This document shows positions 35,745 through 48,425 of a stretch of 64,000 nucleotides of DNA, in pieces; position 1 is the stretch's first letter; each line of letters begins with the position of its first letter. The translations under genes and the position numbers were made by a program. The notes below the pieces were generated by a model. It was not told where the DNA came from, searched no databases, and saw only the letters and a program-made list of their open reading frames with translations. Source of the stretch: Perca fluviatilis (lineage: Eukaryota; Chordata; Actinopteri; Perciformes; Percidae); NCBI RefSeq assembly GCF_010015445.1, contig NC_053127.1:9070276-9134275 (forward strand), read 5' to 3'.

Positions 35745-36150
35745 TGTTTTAATCCAAACCACGATCTTTTTCCTAAACTTAACTAGTCATTTTGGTGCCT
35801 AAACGTAAAGGTGCCGTCGGTAGGATTGCAAAAATCCAGGACTTAGCCAAAAAATTTGAACATCGACAACTTCTCAGTCCCTCCCCCCTTTCCGCTAAAG
35901 CCCAAAACAGTCTCCTAAGCCCCTCCCCCCACAAGGGAGAATGAATGCGTGTGCATGAGCAGTGATTGACACGCAGTTAGACACCCCCCCTGGCCCTGAT
36001 TGGTGCATCTGAACAGGGAGCGGTGGAGTTTTGACCGGAAGCTTGCGGTGCTCTGTACCCGGCTCAAAGACACCTCTCCTAGTGTCCTACTCTAGTTTGG
36101 TACGATATCTAACGTTTTGGTGTGCATACATTTTCGTACTATCTCATATG
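35745..36150. repeat. Dispersed repeat fragments
   Basis: TTTTAATCCAAACCACGATC (35748) resembles 5173-5192 inside another element. AAAGGTGCCGTCGGTAGGAT at 35808 resembles a terminal sequence of a fish DNA repeat, but no inverted partner was found, so it is probably truncated. Confidence 0.35.
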
Positions 36151-36457
36151 GACCCGTTCATAAGAATGCGTTGAGCAGGGGAACCAAGCACCCACCCACC
36201 CACCTCTAAAGAAAGTGTGATAAAGTCATAAAAGATCTCAGTAAATGGCCTCAAACACAAACTTATAATGCATTAGATTTGCATTTCCAAAGGGACTCTT
36301 ATTGTTATCACTAGTTACCACATATGACACACCAAACCAACCAGGACTAAAATGTTAAGGTTGTATAAGTGTAAAGTGTTATATTTAAAAATGCCACCAT
36401 GGCCAAAAACTGAATCAAATGTTGACGTGGCTTAAGACACAGTACTACCAGTGGCCA

Positions 36458-36650
36458 AAGGATCAGAATCAGAAAAAGATTTTTTGCCAGGTAAGTAGCA
36501 CTAGGAATTTGCTTTGGTTGATGGTGCATACATAAAAACATATTTAACATTAATACAGAAACAAATAATACATACATATAACTATATAACATTAAGAAAG
36601 AAAATAAAGAAGCTGTATGGATTAGTGCAGGATGTGTAAAAATGTTGATG
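36458..36650. mobile_element. LINE 3' tail fragment
   Basis: TCAGAATCAGAAAAAGATTT followed by TTGCCAGGTAAGTAGCACTAGG and GAATTTGCTTTGG resembles the 3' end of fish L2-type LINEs (from memory). No coding part. Confidence 0.4.
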
Positions 36651-37507
36651 GTTGTGTAAAAGTTCAGGAGTACTTCAAGGTACTTCTAGTTCTTTTACAA
36701 TAACTTCACAATGGCTGATTTTACTCCTTTTACGGTTTGTCTTGACGATCATTGTGAGAATTACTGCTCTATTAAGAGGAATTAGACTTTAAAGAGAAGC
36801 GACTGAGGTTGACTATATTTGAAAATCATAAATTTCGGTCAACTTACTCACAAGGACGTGAGAAGTAAAACCAAAACATCCCTCAGAGACCTAATAATGA
36901 TGCCACTCGGGTTCTACCTGCCAGTTTTTCTACAGTCTATGCTTTTGAATCTCAGAAAACCTTAGTTGCTCTGAAAAGCTCCCTATTGTAGATGCAAAAA
37001 ACCAACATGTCTCACTTTAATTGTCTGTGGACAAACGCACAGAATTTCCTAAATGTTTTCTGCACGCAGCACTATCTTAGAGGCTCAACGGGAAGCGGCA
37101 ATTTTTGACTTTAACAACTCAGTTACATGCATCAGGATGATCGTCTCACTCCTTACACTTCTGCTTCAAATCCTTCCTGAAAGGCTTGTGTTTCTTGGAC
37201 TGCAGTCTAGACAGTTAAATGCGTCCCGACTGTGGCCTGCAATGCAGCGCGCTGAACGGAGGACCTGCCAGAGTTAATGAGGCAGAGAGCAGCGGGACCT
37301 CAGCACAAGGTGTTCAATTACAGGCCATTACCACAGCCCCCAACCTCTGTTACTGCTTGCTCATGTCAATAGCAATCTATAATAAGCTATAGTTTATCTA
37401 TAGAGAGAGGGACTAAATGTAGGCTTCTGTATCCTAAAACAACCACATTCATTGTAGGGGTTTCAGTTAGATCTCAGTGGGAGATCAACATTACTACTAA
37501 GTGGTTT

Positions 37508-37558
37508 GAGTGATTTAAAGGCATATACATATAGCCTATATATGCCTTTAAATCACTC
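37508..37558. repeat. Perfect inverted repeat, 20-bp arms, 11-nt loop
   Basis: GAGTGATTTAAAGGCATATA (37508-37527) and TATATGCCTTTAAATCACTC (37539-37558) are exact reverse complements around an 11-base loop. No terminator-like T tract or known small-RNA hairpin was recognised. Confidence 0.95.
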
Positions 37559-37611
37559 ATCATATTTACATAGTGCCTGCCAACACACAAAAGTCTTTGT
37601 GGGCTGCCTAG

Positions 37612-38265
37612 ATCTATAGACAGTATATAATATGGACCAACAGATCCCGTTGCTCTGGACGGAGACCAGTGAAGGATATTAGAAGCACTTTTCCGGTGAT
37701 GGCTGAGCATTACTGCGCAGCCTCCAACTGAGCTTGAAGACGTAAATGTGATATGAGCAACCTGTCTGAAAGTTGGAAGTCTTCTGGTAGCTGTGCCAAG
37801 AGAAATCTCAATCATTCCCAATCTTACAGAGAAGGAGAGTGTAGGCATATGTAAGGAGATAACAGGCACAGGCTAATTATTGCTAACTAAAATGCTAGTT
37901 AACATTAGTAATTAAACTTAAACAGCTAATGTGAGTCAAAACTGCCTGCGAGCTTCTCCTGTACTGTATGGTAATTCCTCTACTATGTGACAGTTAGTCA
38001 TGTGGTTATGACACAATCGTTAGCTTATTTTTACAAAAACGTCTGCTACGGAGCCATAACGTGAGGTACAAGGTAATGGAGCCTTATACATTGTTGTGTT
38101 TCTTTAGAACTAAACAATGGACAAATAGAGTCTTTAAACGCTTCAGATGTAAAGTTATTCACTGTCAAAGTGGCGCCAAAATGAATGGGAGTCAATGGGA
38201 TGCTAACGGCGGGTGATGGCTTGTTAGCAACAAAATGGCTCCATAGGAGCTACGGTTTGTGGATG
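37612..38265. repeat. Probable dispersed repeat
   Basis: Includes CTTTTCCGGTGATGGCTGAG, GAAAGTTGGAAGTCTTCTGG and ATGGGAGTCAATGGGATGCT, sequences that look like high-copy fish repeats (recollection only). Ends were not identified. Confidence 0.3.
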
Positions 38266-38545
38266 CTCGCTTACCCCCTTGCCAAGATCAGAAAACATGG
38301 GATTCAGATTTGGCTCCCCTTCCTGTGTCACAAGCAGACTCATTAGAATATGCTGCCCCCCATCTGAGTATCTTCACGCTTAAAGAGACAGGGGCTAAAA
38401 GTGCGGAGTGTTTCAGACAGAGCGTGAATACAGGTATATTCAGACAGACAGTATGGGAAAAGAATGCGTTTTTAAACATATAAGCATAGTTGAAACCCAA
38501 AATAGAAGAATGAACCTAAAAATGAGCATAATATGTATCCTTTAA
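38266..38545. mobile_element. Right part of a TTAA-ended DNA transposon
   Basis: Ends GCATAATATGTATCCTTTAA at 38545, resembling a terminal motif of TTAA-specific fish elements. No matching left end was found, so it is truncated or joined to the preceding repeat. Confidence 0.35.
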
Positions 38546-38633
38546 GATCATTTTTGTTAAAAGAAATGATCTATCATATTTTTAAGAGATCATTCTAATA
38601 GAAAAAAGTAATAGATTGCTTCTTCCAGCTATA

Positions 38634-38782
38634 ATTCAACTTTGTTTATAGTGTCAAAATATAACACAAGGTTGTCTCAAGACACTTCCCAGATAGAATA
38701 GGTCTAGGCCACACACACTAGAATTTATAGAGACCCAACAATTGCCCCGAGAGCACTTCATTTTAACAGGCAGAAACCTTGA
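38634..38782. repeat. Interspersed repeat (copy 2; copy 1 at 22269-22445)
   Basis: TTTATAGTGTCAAAATATAA, GTCTCAAGACACTTCCCAGA and AATAGGTCTAGGCCACACAC match copy 1 in order and orientation. Confidence 0.6.
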
Positions 38783-38971
38783 ACTTTGGAGATTTCATTT
38801 AATGTGAGAAACTGAAGTTTGTTGCATCACTAAAATATGAATATAATAAAGTAGTATTTCATTTCTTGTTGAGAAAACATGCATCACATGTAGCACACAG
38901 AGTGAAAATACATTCCCTTCTATTCTTGCTTTACACCAGCTAACACAGGCTTCAACAACCAGTCACAACAA

Positions 38972-39013
38972 CATCCATCCATCCATCCATCCAACCAACC
39001 AACCAACCAACCA
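38972..39013. repeat. (ATCC)n-(AACC)n compound microsatellite
   Basis: Five ATCC units pass directly into about six CCAA units. Confidence 0.85.
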
Positions 39014-40216
39014 GGGGCTCTGTTGAATTCTCAGCTCTGCTAGCTGCCACCATCTAACTGCCAGTCACCACAAACACCAGTCACAACAGTCCTGCCGGTG
39101 TTGGCAGAGGAAGGCGTGAGAAACAACAGCAGAGGTGACGTTCCCGCTGCTCTTTAGATTAGTCTGGAAGGGTTTGTTGTTACTCTCATCTGCAATCAGG
39201 CTTCATCGCACATCAGGTCACAAGCGTTCTGTAAAGGTCGCCAAGCACCTTTTTACCTGTACGCCTCCATGGGGTGTCGCTGGAGAAATGTCACGAGCAA
39301 ACAAATAAATGCCTTCTGTAATTTACTCTCCTATGAATCGGAAAAGGTCCCCAATGAAATGTTAGGGTACGGCCCTGACACTCAGGAATTCACACTGTCA
39401 GATCCGCTTCAAAATCCAATGGGTTTTTTTCCTTGGCCCCCAATCAGGACAGTAGTTTTTCCATAATCCTGCTGACAAACAAACTGACAATTTAACTCCG
39501 AAACCGAAAACATACCCAATAAAATGTCTTCCCAGGAGAACACTAAAAACAACTAGTGCTGCCATGAGAACTTATTGCTCTGACTGATTGCTAGATAGTG
39601 AAATATTCGACGTGTTTTTAGACTAATTTCTTGCTTTCCACATGATCAGCAATTTTCTCATTATATGATGATCAAAATAGTTGAAGATTTCCCAACTCTT
39701 AGCCTCGCTGTCATCCTAGCCATTGAAACACTGTTATTTGTTTTTCCCGGTGGAATGAACAAATGGCCAGCTTTTAAACTACGTTATCATGACGCACATG
39801 TAAGACCATTTTAGAACTTTCATTTAATTCTGAGCAACTCATGTACATGTGGATCGACTGTGAAGTGAAGCTACCACATAGTGATGCACAGATGCAGAAA
39901 TGAGGAAACAGGCATACTGTTGAAGTAGTTGCATGACATGGATTGCATCCAAATTACATCACTCCACACAACCTGGGCAAATTACCCGTTTGCCACATGC
40001 AAACTGTAGCTAATGGTAGGCAAGTAAACTATTTGGTTAAGGTCCGAGATCAAGTTAGGATTACTTTCATGACTATTTCGGGCCCTGAAGTCTCTTCGAA
40101 ATTCTGAAAGTTCCACGCCAAGAGCTGTCAATTTGACATGTGAACTTGAGGAATTCAGTGTTTAACCTGTTGCTTATGAAGATTTTTTCTTGTGTACCTA
40201 ATCTTTCAGTTTTGAT

Positions 40217-40352
40217 TGCTTCGGTGCTGCCGGAAATTCCGCCGGATCGCGCTCTTTTTTTTTTGCATGGATGTCAGTTACTCCGGTGGATTTCTGAGGA
40301 CTATGGTTGACTGCTCCTCAGATCTCTGCAGGGTAAATCCAGACAGCTAGCT
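40217..40352 (+). mobile_element. MITE fragment (same family as 55900-56351)
   Basis: CTGCCGGAAATTCCGCCGGA, CTCCGGTGGATTTCTGAGGA and CTCCTCAGATCTCTGCAGGG, then AAATCCAGACAGCTAGCTA match the first third of the full copy. Both outer ends are missing. Confidence 0.75.
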
Positions 40353-40404
40353 ATGATAAAGATTCAACTCTTATTTGGTGTATTAGGGACTGAAAAATAC
40401 GTTG

Positions 40405-40423
40405 TTTTTTTTTTTTTTTTTTT
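40405..40423. repeat. Poly-T run
   Basis: About 19 T, immediately after the MITE fragment. Confidence 0.75.
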
Positions 40424-40964
40424 AAGATTACACACAAAAATGGATGAGAAAAAATACATTTATTTTAGGCATTAGAGAGCTTCTCAATCAGAAATTTGCA
40501 GCAAAACGGATCTCTCTCTCACACCCACACACACACACACACACAGTCACTTATTGACATATTGTACAGCACAGCTGGACAAAACCACTGCCTTACACCT
40601 TCTTCTCAGTATTAAATGACAGTACATCTCTGTAAACACTAATACACTCAACATTAGTATTCAGAGTGGATTTTTTAGTATTAGCAAACTATATGGAACT
40701 GGGACACACTGTACTATATCCGTACAAGTTCAATTAAACACAACAGAACAAGTCATCGATTGCTTCACACAGAAAAACATCCTGACAAAATGACATTAGC
40801 ACACGGATTACGATCAATCCAGTAGCGACTTTAAAGCTTTACTGAATAGGGATCAGCTCAAAGAACCAATAATTCTTCACAATATTTATGCAGGGGAAAA
40901 AAATGCAACAAACTCAGGCTGCCCTGCTGTGTCTTGTTGTGCTTGGTCCCTGCCTCCCAGTTCC

Positions 40965-41170
40965 ATCGGGCAGTGATAATTCACGTCGGGTTCGCTGCAG
41001 CGCTGACATTGTAAGATGAACTGCTCGCAGCTAGATTAATGCCACCAGATGCCAGGCGAGATGCCATATTAATTACCCAGAGATAATGTCAGCACAACCA
41101 TATGGCAGCTCAACTGGCCATTTAGTTGACAGGGAGAGGTCTTTATAGCAGTGCAAATTTCCTCATCTGC
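40965..41170. promoter_or_regulatory. Possible conserved non-coding element
   Basis: Repeat-free block with CTAGATTAATGCC, CATATTAATTACCCAG, AGATAATGTC and CAGCTCAACTGG, a tight cluster of homeodomain and GATA-type words. A candidate intronic enhancer by sequence character only. Confidence 0.25.
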
Positions 41171-41738
41171 ACAACATCACAGCCTCGCCATATTCTCTTC
41201 CTACTGTAGCAACTGGAGCACTTCACTGCTATTTTCACATTATTACATTTGGTTATTGTAGCCTTAACTCAGGATCGGTAGGATGTTATGATACAGAAGA
41301 TAGTAACATAAGGAATATTTAACGGTCAAATATTTTTCAGTATTTATAAAAAAAATAAAGTTTTAATCTAGAGATCCAACAATGAATTGATGCTATAACA
41401 CATTTCTGTGTAGCCAAAGTCTAATGTAGAAGCTCATTCCTCTGTGCCATAGAGCTCCATTGTTGTGCAAAAAGTATTGAACATGTGGTTTATTTTGAAT
41501 CAATTCCACATACGCCTTCTTGCTGCCGTAAATACTCAGCAGAGCATCAAATATGTATTAATCTGCAGATGGAAATAGCCTCCCCCCCAACAATTGTACT
41601 ATTTACTCCAGTTTGAGTCATGTTTGCTGAAAACTACAGTTGCCATCCACTTCAGGAAATTACTGAGGCTTTTTCAACAATGAAACTATATATTTGTGAC
41701 CCACTTTTAAAGAATGACGTCTTCAGTAGCAGCACATA

Positions 41739-42447
41739 CACTCACCTAAAGGAATATTAGGAACACCTGTAAGATTTCTCGTTAATGCAATTATCTAATC
41801 AACCAATCACATGGCAGCTGCTTCAATGCATTTATGGGTGTGGTCCAGGTCTAGACAATCTCCTGAACTCCAAACTGAATGTCAGAATGGGAAAGAAAGG
41901 TGATCTAAGCAACTTTGAGCGTGGCATGGTTGTTGGTGCCAGACAGGCTGGTTTGAGAATTTCCCAATCTGCTCAGTTACTGGGATTTTCACACACAACC
42001 ATTTCTAGGGTTTACAAAGAATGGTCTGAAAAAGGAAAAAAATCCAGTATGCTGCAGTCCTGGGGGGCAAAAATGCCTTGTTGATGCTAGAGGTCAGAGG
42101 AGAATGGGCCGACTGATTCAAATAACCACTCGTTACAACCGAGGTATCATGCAGCAATTTGTGAAGCCACAACACGAACAACCTTGAGCCGGATGGGCTA
42201 CACCAGCAGAAGACCCCACCGGGTACCACTCATCTCCACTAAAAATGAGGCTACAATTTGCACGAGCTCACCAAAATTGGACAGTTGAAGACTGTAAAAA
42301 TGTTGCCTGGTCTGATGAGTCTCGATTTCTGTTGAGACATTCAGATGGTATAGAGCCAGAATTTGGCGTAAACAGAAGGAGAACATGGATCCGTCATGCC
42401 TTGTTACCACTGAGCAGGCTGGTGGTGGTGGTGTAATGGTGTGGAGC
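41739..42447 (+). pseudogene. Tc1-like transposon fossil (5' end with broken transposase)
   Basis: The left terminal sequence CACTCACCTAAAGGAATATT (41739) follows a TA. From ATG 41887 the frame begins MGKKGDLSNFERGMVVGARQ and carries a helix-turn-helix region, ISQSAQLLGFSHTTISRVYK. A frameshift near 42050-42070 leads to a stop at 42082. Homology resumes in another frame (42245-42436) with NWTVEDCKNVAWSDESRFLL, which keeps the first catalytic Asp of the Tc1 DDE triad (WSDE). A second shift follows at about 42350. The second Asp, the Glu and the right terminal repeat are missing, because similarity stops at about 42447. Not able to encode a transposase. Confidence 0.85.
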
Positions 42448-42604
42448 TGTATGGAGCAGTTTGTGAACAGTGTTTTCTGTTGGAGATGGTAAGTCCCTTT
42501 GGGGTGGACTTTGGGCTTTTTCACTTTGTAAACCAATAACACGCACCAAAAAAGATATACAACACTATAAAGGAAAAGGAAAAAGCCAAACAGCATAATA
42601 TGAG
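42448..42604. repeat. Fragment of another dispersed repeat abutting the Tc1 fossil
   Basis: GTTGGAGATGGTAAGTCCCT and GGGTGGACTTTGGGCTTTTT, then AAAAGCCAAACAGCATAATATGAGC look like the right end of a high-copy fish repeat (recollection). It begins exactly where Tc1 similarity stops, marking a rearrangement or insertion junction. Confidence 0.4.
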
Positions 42605-43159
42605 CAGATATATGAGAGAAGGACTAACACATTTTATGGGGTTTGTTGACAAAGAGAAAATAACGGCCGTAAAAATACACCAACTAAAATGCCATAATTT
42701 AACTGGAGAATACGGGACATGTACAGTATACAGAAAAAGGAAAATCTGTATTCCTATAACACATCCACCTTCAACAACCTTAAAAGGAATCTCAAACCCT
42801 TCCCCTGCACGGCTGCAGTGGATATAAATTCTGAAATGTCAGTAGAATTTATTTACCAGCATGTGTTTGTTTTTTCCCCTCACCACCACGCTGACTGTAA
42901 AGATCATGAACGACGCAAGCTGGGAATTAATGTCAACGTGAGAAACAGTGGCAAAGCCCTTTATCGTGATTTACAGTTGCACCGCCGGCTCCTTCTTCTC
43001 GTTGTGGACTTTCGGATCATTTACAAAGACGGACCATACTTGCCATCCAATCCAGCCTCCCCGACATCCCCGCCTCACCCACCACCGCCAGAGCACCCAC
43101 CTACCCCACCCTCCAATCCTCACAAATCCGATTTAATCAGACAACTTGTGCAGTGTGGC

Positions 43160-43345
43160 TCGGAGTAAGAAAAAGGATAATTAGTAAACAGAGGAGCTAC
43201 TCGCCAGGCTTCATTGGCATTCGCACCGGGTTACTGTGTCGCATTTAAAATGCAGTCTGATGAAGTCTACAGAATCAAACCATTTGTTACTCCTATTGAG
43301 GAGGCTTCGGGCTACTGGCAATTAAATTGGAATTAGCGCTGGGGA
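43160..43345. promoter_or_regulatory. Possible conserved non-coding element
   Basis: Repeat-free block with GATAATTAGTAAACAGAG (homeodomain plus forkhead words) and GGCAATTAAATTGGAATTAG. No exon recognised. Inferred from motif density. Confidence 0.25.
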
Positions 43346-43870
43346 ATGAGATACGGCAGATTCATACCAAGGAGAGGAGGGAGGATGGGAGGGAGGGAAA
43401 AGGAAACAGAGAGAGTTCTCTGTCTGGACCTGGCTCTTGCTCTACAGTGGGTCAGATCTGGAAGTGATTTGGTTTCCTTTACTTTTGTCTATTTCCTGCA
43501 TGACTTCAGTTATTATTATTTTTTTTTATAACCAAAACCCTCCACCCAGCCCCCGAGTCTCTTACACGTCTGATCCCTTCAAAGGAAATAAAGAATTGAC
43601 GCTTAGGAAAAGAGCAAAAGTGACAAACAAAAGCGGTATCAAGAACAAACAAAAAAAACATTAATGGGTGGCTTTGAGTGTCCACAGTATCTGAGGGCTT
43701 TAATTTGGTAATGTGTATAAATATAGACACATATGACTGCACTTACACTGAGTCTTTGAGGAAGAGAGTGAAGAAACAAAGAGATGCCATTTGCTCTGCC
43801 ACAGCTGACTGGGCACAGTGGAGCGCAGCATGGAGAGAGTCCACTGGCAGAGGAAAGGAAGAAGGGATAG

Positions 43871-43910
43871 ATAGATGGATGGATGGAGGGAGGGAGGAGG
43901 GGGGAGATAA
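43871..43910. repeat. (GATA)/(GATG)/(GGAG) compound microsatellite
   Basis: GATAGATAGATGGATGGATG followed by GAGGGAGGGAGG. Confidence 0.75.
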
Positions 43911-45619
43911 ATGAAGTGGAAATGAGAGGGAACAGCTCCTGTGCTACAGCTGGCCTCCCTCACTCTCAGCCAGCCTGGCCATGACAACTGGCCAGGGATG
44001 GGCCAGTGAGGTGGATCTGACTTCAAAATCTACATTTCGTTTGCATTTACAACAATATAAGTTGTGCTAATGCAGGCTATAATCATTGGGAAATGTTCAT
44101 ACCAAAAAAAAACAATGCTATTGAAGTGCATTATGGGAAATGTAGGATCAAAAGGATATTGGGGGTTGACCCATACTAGTGACTGAAAGTCAGGATATCT
44201 CAGCCTCTTTTGTCTCTCGTATGTCACCAAACTTTACGTAAGTGAAAAGCAAAATCACTGAATACTTGATTAAATACAACATGCATTGTATTATGCATTA
44301 ACACATTGTTGCATGGTATGGATTAAGTATATGTATGCAGTTGCAAGTACTGTGTATGCATTTTAATGTCTATACAGCATGATGCAGTACGTATATTATT
44401 AGTTCTATATGACATTATGTACTGTACTGTGTGCACCAATGTCCCCAAGACTAAAACCTGTACATTTAATAACGGTGGCTAACAGAGCATTATTGACTTG
44501 GTGTAGATTAAAATTTAATTTTCATTGCAACCTTTCTAAAAATTACCAATGTGCTTTTAGAGAGAAAAAAATAGTAAGTGAGATGATCATAGTAAAGTGT
44601 GTGTATGTGAATGTGTGCTTGGAAACATAATGCACATATGCACTCAAATGCTTCGTTTCTCAAGGTTAAATACAAAGATGTTGTTCAAGCGAAGTCCATT
44701 ACTGTAGGAAACCAATGAAAATAAATGACAGCATTCAGTGGGAGGTTCGAGTATCCCACGGAGAAATTTGCACAGCTCGGTCATTTGTATCCCCAGTTTT
44801 CTCCACATAAAATGCTCAATTGTGTGTTTACAGATGAAGCACCACATTTGAGTGCAGTCCTCTTTTTCTCTTTAACAGGAAATGGAGACATTTTCACTCT
44901 AAATATATCAGTGAATCTGTTGGCTGACGTAAATCCCTGTCACCGGGATTAATGATCTTGAACACGAAAAAAAAGAAGAAAAACCCCCCCCCCATCCTCT
45001 CAGATCTTATTCACAGAAACTGATTCACTGGGTACAACAATTCTGCAAGGACCTTGATACAAATGTAAACCGTGTACATTCACAAAGAGATTTCAGTTTG
45101 ATAGCTAACCACTGAAAGCAACAAACCCTGTAGAAAAGACCTGAAGTCGAAATTTTTGAGTTGGAGACGTACGTATATGATGAGACGAAAAGGAAGCGTC
45201 CCAGACCGATATGTGCCAAAAATGTCACCTTACGTCGGCCGCGTGTGTGTGTGTGTGTGTCACATCTGTACAAGTTAATTACTATGGTGTTGCTGATGTG
45301 CTGATTGGGGAACTCTCACGGTTTTAACGCTTGCATCATTTCATTTCCTTCCTCTCCTCTCCGTACAGCCTCCGAAAAAAAAAAAGTTTTGTTTGTTCAC
45401 CTCAAAAAGAGCCTGTCCGTACTTCCACTCTGTCTCACACATACATGTTTTAAAAGTAAGAAGGAAGCGCAGCTGATTTATTTCAAACATCGTGTTTAGC
45501 CAGTTACCCAAACAGGAAATTAAAGAAGATAATCAACCTACACGCACCAAATAAAATACAGATAGGAAAACTGCTTTTTCTTTCAGCAACACATTTGGTA
45601 AATAATATATAAATAGGAA

Positions 45620-45643
45620 AGTTTTTTTTTTTTTTTTTTTTTT
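45620..45643. repeat. Poly-T run
   Basis: About 24 T. Confidence 0.8.
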
Positions 45644-46199
45644 AAATCAGGTATAGGTAGAACTAATATTGCTTCCTATAGATGTGAAAGCAGGAAATCT
45701 AAAACTGCCCGTCACCTGTTGAGTTGATGGTTCTGCTACATTTACAATTGTGATACGTCATATTGGTTTCTCTTCAGTTTTAGAAGTCAAGTAAATGAGA
45801 CACTGGGTTTCTTTCTCTGTGTTTAGCATACAAACACTGAAAGAACCGAAGAACTGAAATGTATTCAAAAAGCTCCAGGATCTGTTTACAGGTCATTATT
45901 TTATGATTCCATGCAGTTCTTCTGCCACTAAACAGGTATGTGTAGCCTTAGGTCATTTATTTGAATATAGGTGATGTTATGAGTTTTGTGCTGTTTTAAT
46001 GCTTCCCCGAACAGCAAAGTGTGATGTGGGGAACAACAACCTTCTGCTTATGGCCCGAAAAAAGCCTGTCAGCCCTGTCTATTTCTATTTTTTTTTATTT
46101 CTCATACCCTCTTGATCCAGAGTTTCTAAGATATTTTTTAAGAAGAGGTTACATTCCTGCACATCTGCACATGTGCTGCAGCCGCTGGCTTGTCGTTTA

Positions 46200-46495
46200 A
46201 GAGTGTTTATTCAATCCATCAAATCACATTTTATTTAAAATGTAAAATCCCCATTAAACATGGTCTCCGTGCACTTTACAATTAACGGAACACAGGAATA
46301 ACAGACAGCAACAAAACAACTGAACAGCAATTAAAGCATATAATCGTCATAATAAACTAAACAAAACCAGCAACATAAGACGATAAGTGAATAAAGTGCG
46401 TTTGTGAAGGACGCAGAAAGGATGGTGTGTTAAGGTTGGCTGTAGTAATGAGTAGAGGTGGGTTTTCAATCGAGATTTAAAAATGTCAACACGTG
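46200..46495. repeat. Possible LINE-derived repeat fragment
   Basis: CATTTTATTTAAAATGTAAA, GTGCACTTTACAATTAACGG and GGTGGGTTTTCAATCGAGAT, then TTAAAAATGTC are reminiscent of fish retroposon 3' regions. Weak call. Confidence 0.3.
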
Positions 46496-47002
46496 TGCCC
46501 CTTTTTTGTTTAATGCACAGCTTAATCCCAATTAAAGATCCATAATCGTAAGTAAAAAAAAAAAAAAGGTGATGTTACCCATTCACAGGACACTTTCTAC
46601 TTTAAATAAATAATAAAAAAAAAGGGTTTGTGCCGGCCAGACTGGGAGTGACTTCCCCAGCTCCACCCAAACCCTGTCAACCTCCCGTCACCCCCCACCT
46701 TTACCCCCTGTCCTGCAATGGAATTTCAAATCTCTCCTCGCCTTCCCAGGATTTATTCTTCTCACTGGCCATCTGGACAGTGGGGGCAAACAATGTAAAA
46801 GGAAAAGGGGGCTGGGGGGGGGGTAACCCTAACCCACATTAGTCACAGGCTCTTAGGTCCTTCGGCCCATACACGCACAAAAAAGGCTGAAGCCAAATGA
46901 CCCCAGCTCCCCCTCACTTTTTTCCCCTCACTGTGGCTGCTGACATCGCCTTTCCTGCTGGACAAAAGGCTTTTAGCACCTCACTCTACTGTCCTGACGA
47001 CA

Positions 47003-47043
47003 ACACACACACACACACACCCACACACACACACACACACACA
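47003..47043. repeat. (CA)n microsatellite
   Basis: CA repeat with one CC interruption. Confidence 0.9.
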
Positions 47044-48289
47044 GACACGCTGGACAGGACAGGGTGTTTGTTTTGTTTTCTCAGACGGCTTGGGAAGAAG
47101 GGAAGAGAGGGGTGGGAAAAAAAAAAAAAAAAGAAACCAAGGATGAGGGGTGTTAGGAGAAGGTGGCTATGTGTTGTGTGTGTGTGTAACTTTAAAAAGA
47201 AGAGCAAATCATACGTGAATGCCCAGGGAAAAGCATAGCCGAATCGCTCCTGAATGATAAAGGTATTAGGTACAATGGGGACGGCATGCTTTTCGGCCGG
47301 CTTAATGTAGTTAACGTAGGGCTTTTGTCGGGCGAAGCAGAGGATGAGTACAGGGGTGGAGGTCTGAGAGGAAAGTCACAGTGCACTACAAGCCTCCATT
47401 GTTGGGGATGTTCGCATTGAACACACATACAGGAGGTTTTTTTTTTTTTTTCGCTCCAGAAGAAGCGCTGTGAGAGCAAACGCGGGGAACAGATGAAGGC
47501 TGCGCCCTTCTTGTGCTGCAACACGGTCGTCAACGTACGTACACCACAAGGAAGCGGCCGGGCCTTGACATCGCAGCGCTGCGCAGTCCATTTCTCAGGC
47601 ACGGCCCGGACATAACAGAGTGGGACACGCGATGAATTCATCTCCATGAGATCAAAACCCTGCGTAAAAAGCAGCAACCTTTGTATGGAATCAAAAAACA
47701 AAATATCAGACTCCAGCTGTGAGCTGCGTCATAAGCGGCTACTCTCAGCCAGAATGCGACAGTGAAAGTGAACAACAGATTGCACTCGAGATGAGCCGTG
47801 CGGACCCTCAGACTGACTTTGAGCCTGTGCAATAAGTGAGATGGCGAAGAGGGGAAAGAGCTAAATTAGTACGCAGTAAGCAGCAGTAAATTAAATAGTA
47901 ATAATATAAGCACCAGAAAGCGGTAATCGGCAGTGGTGAGGACGCAGAGGAACCTGAACGAAGATCCAGATTATTTAGAGAGAAAATACTGAAATACTGT
48001 GCAGTCATTTGATTTATTAAACATAAAAACAGAAACTGCTTAAGGGTTAAGTAAACCACTGACTAGGGTGTACAGTGCATTATGACTTGATGACAAACTG
48101 TGGGTTGTATTGGTTAAAAAGGTGTACAGACAGGACTTTATTTCAAATTCTGATTAATATCGGAGTTTGTAGAGAATGAAAAATCAGAAAGTCAATCAAG
48201 GAAATTCTAAGCTTATAATCAGAATTGTGATTAAAATCTTGAGCTACATTTTTTTCCACTAATCTTTTTTTTTTTAATAATTATTTATT

Positions 48290-48425
48290 TCTTTTTTTGG
48301 GCATTTTAGACCTTTATTTTTCATAGGACAGATGAAGACATGAAAGGGGAGAGGGAGGGGAATGAATGTAAAAGGGCCGCAGGTCGGAGTTGAGGACTAA
48401 ACCTCTACATATGGGCGCCTGCTTT
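48290..48425 (-). mobile_element. SINE copy, 5'-truncated, internally deleted
   Basis: The gene-strand complement shows GGCGCCCATATGTAGAGGTT, ACTCCGACCTGCGGCCC and CCCCTTTCATGTCTTCATCT, then AAAATAAAGGTCTAAAATGC, matching the SINE at 9238-9415. Box A and the segment just before box B are missing. Confidence 0.75.

Noticed and set aside
42719..43168. 149-codon plus-strand frame with a proline-rich end
   Set aside because: Composition follows a local CCACC-rich stretch and overlaps the proposed regulatory block; no homology recognised.
47192..47701. Longest open frame in the window (minus, 169 codons)
   Set aside because: No recognisable domain, a lysine run from a poly-A/T tract, no splice context and no relation to neighbours; consistent with chance.
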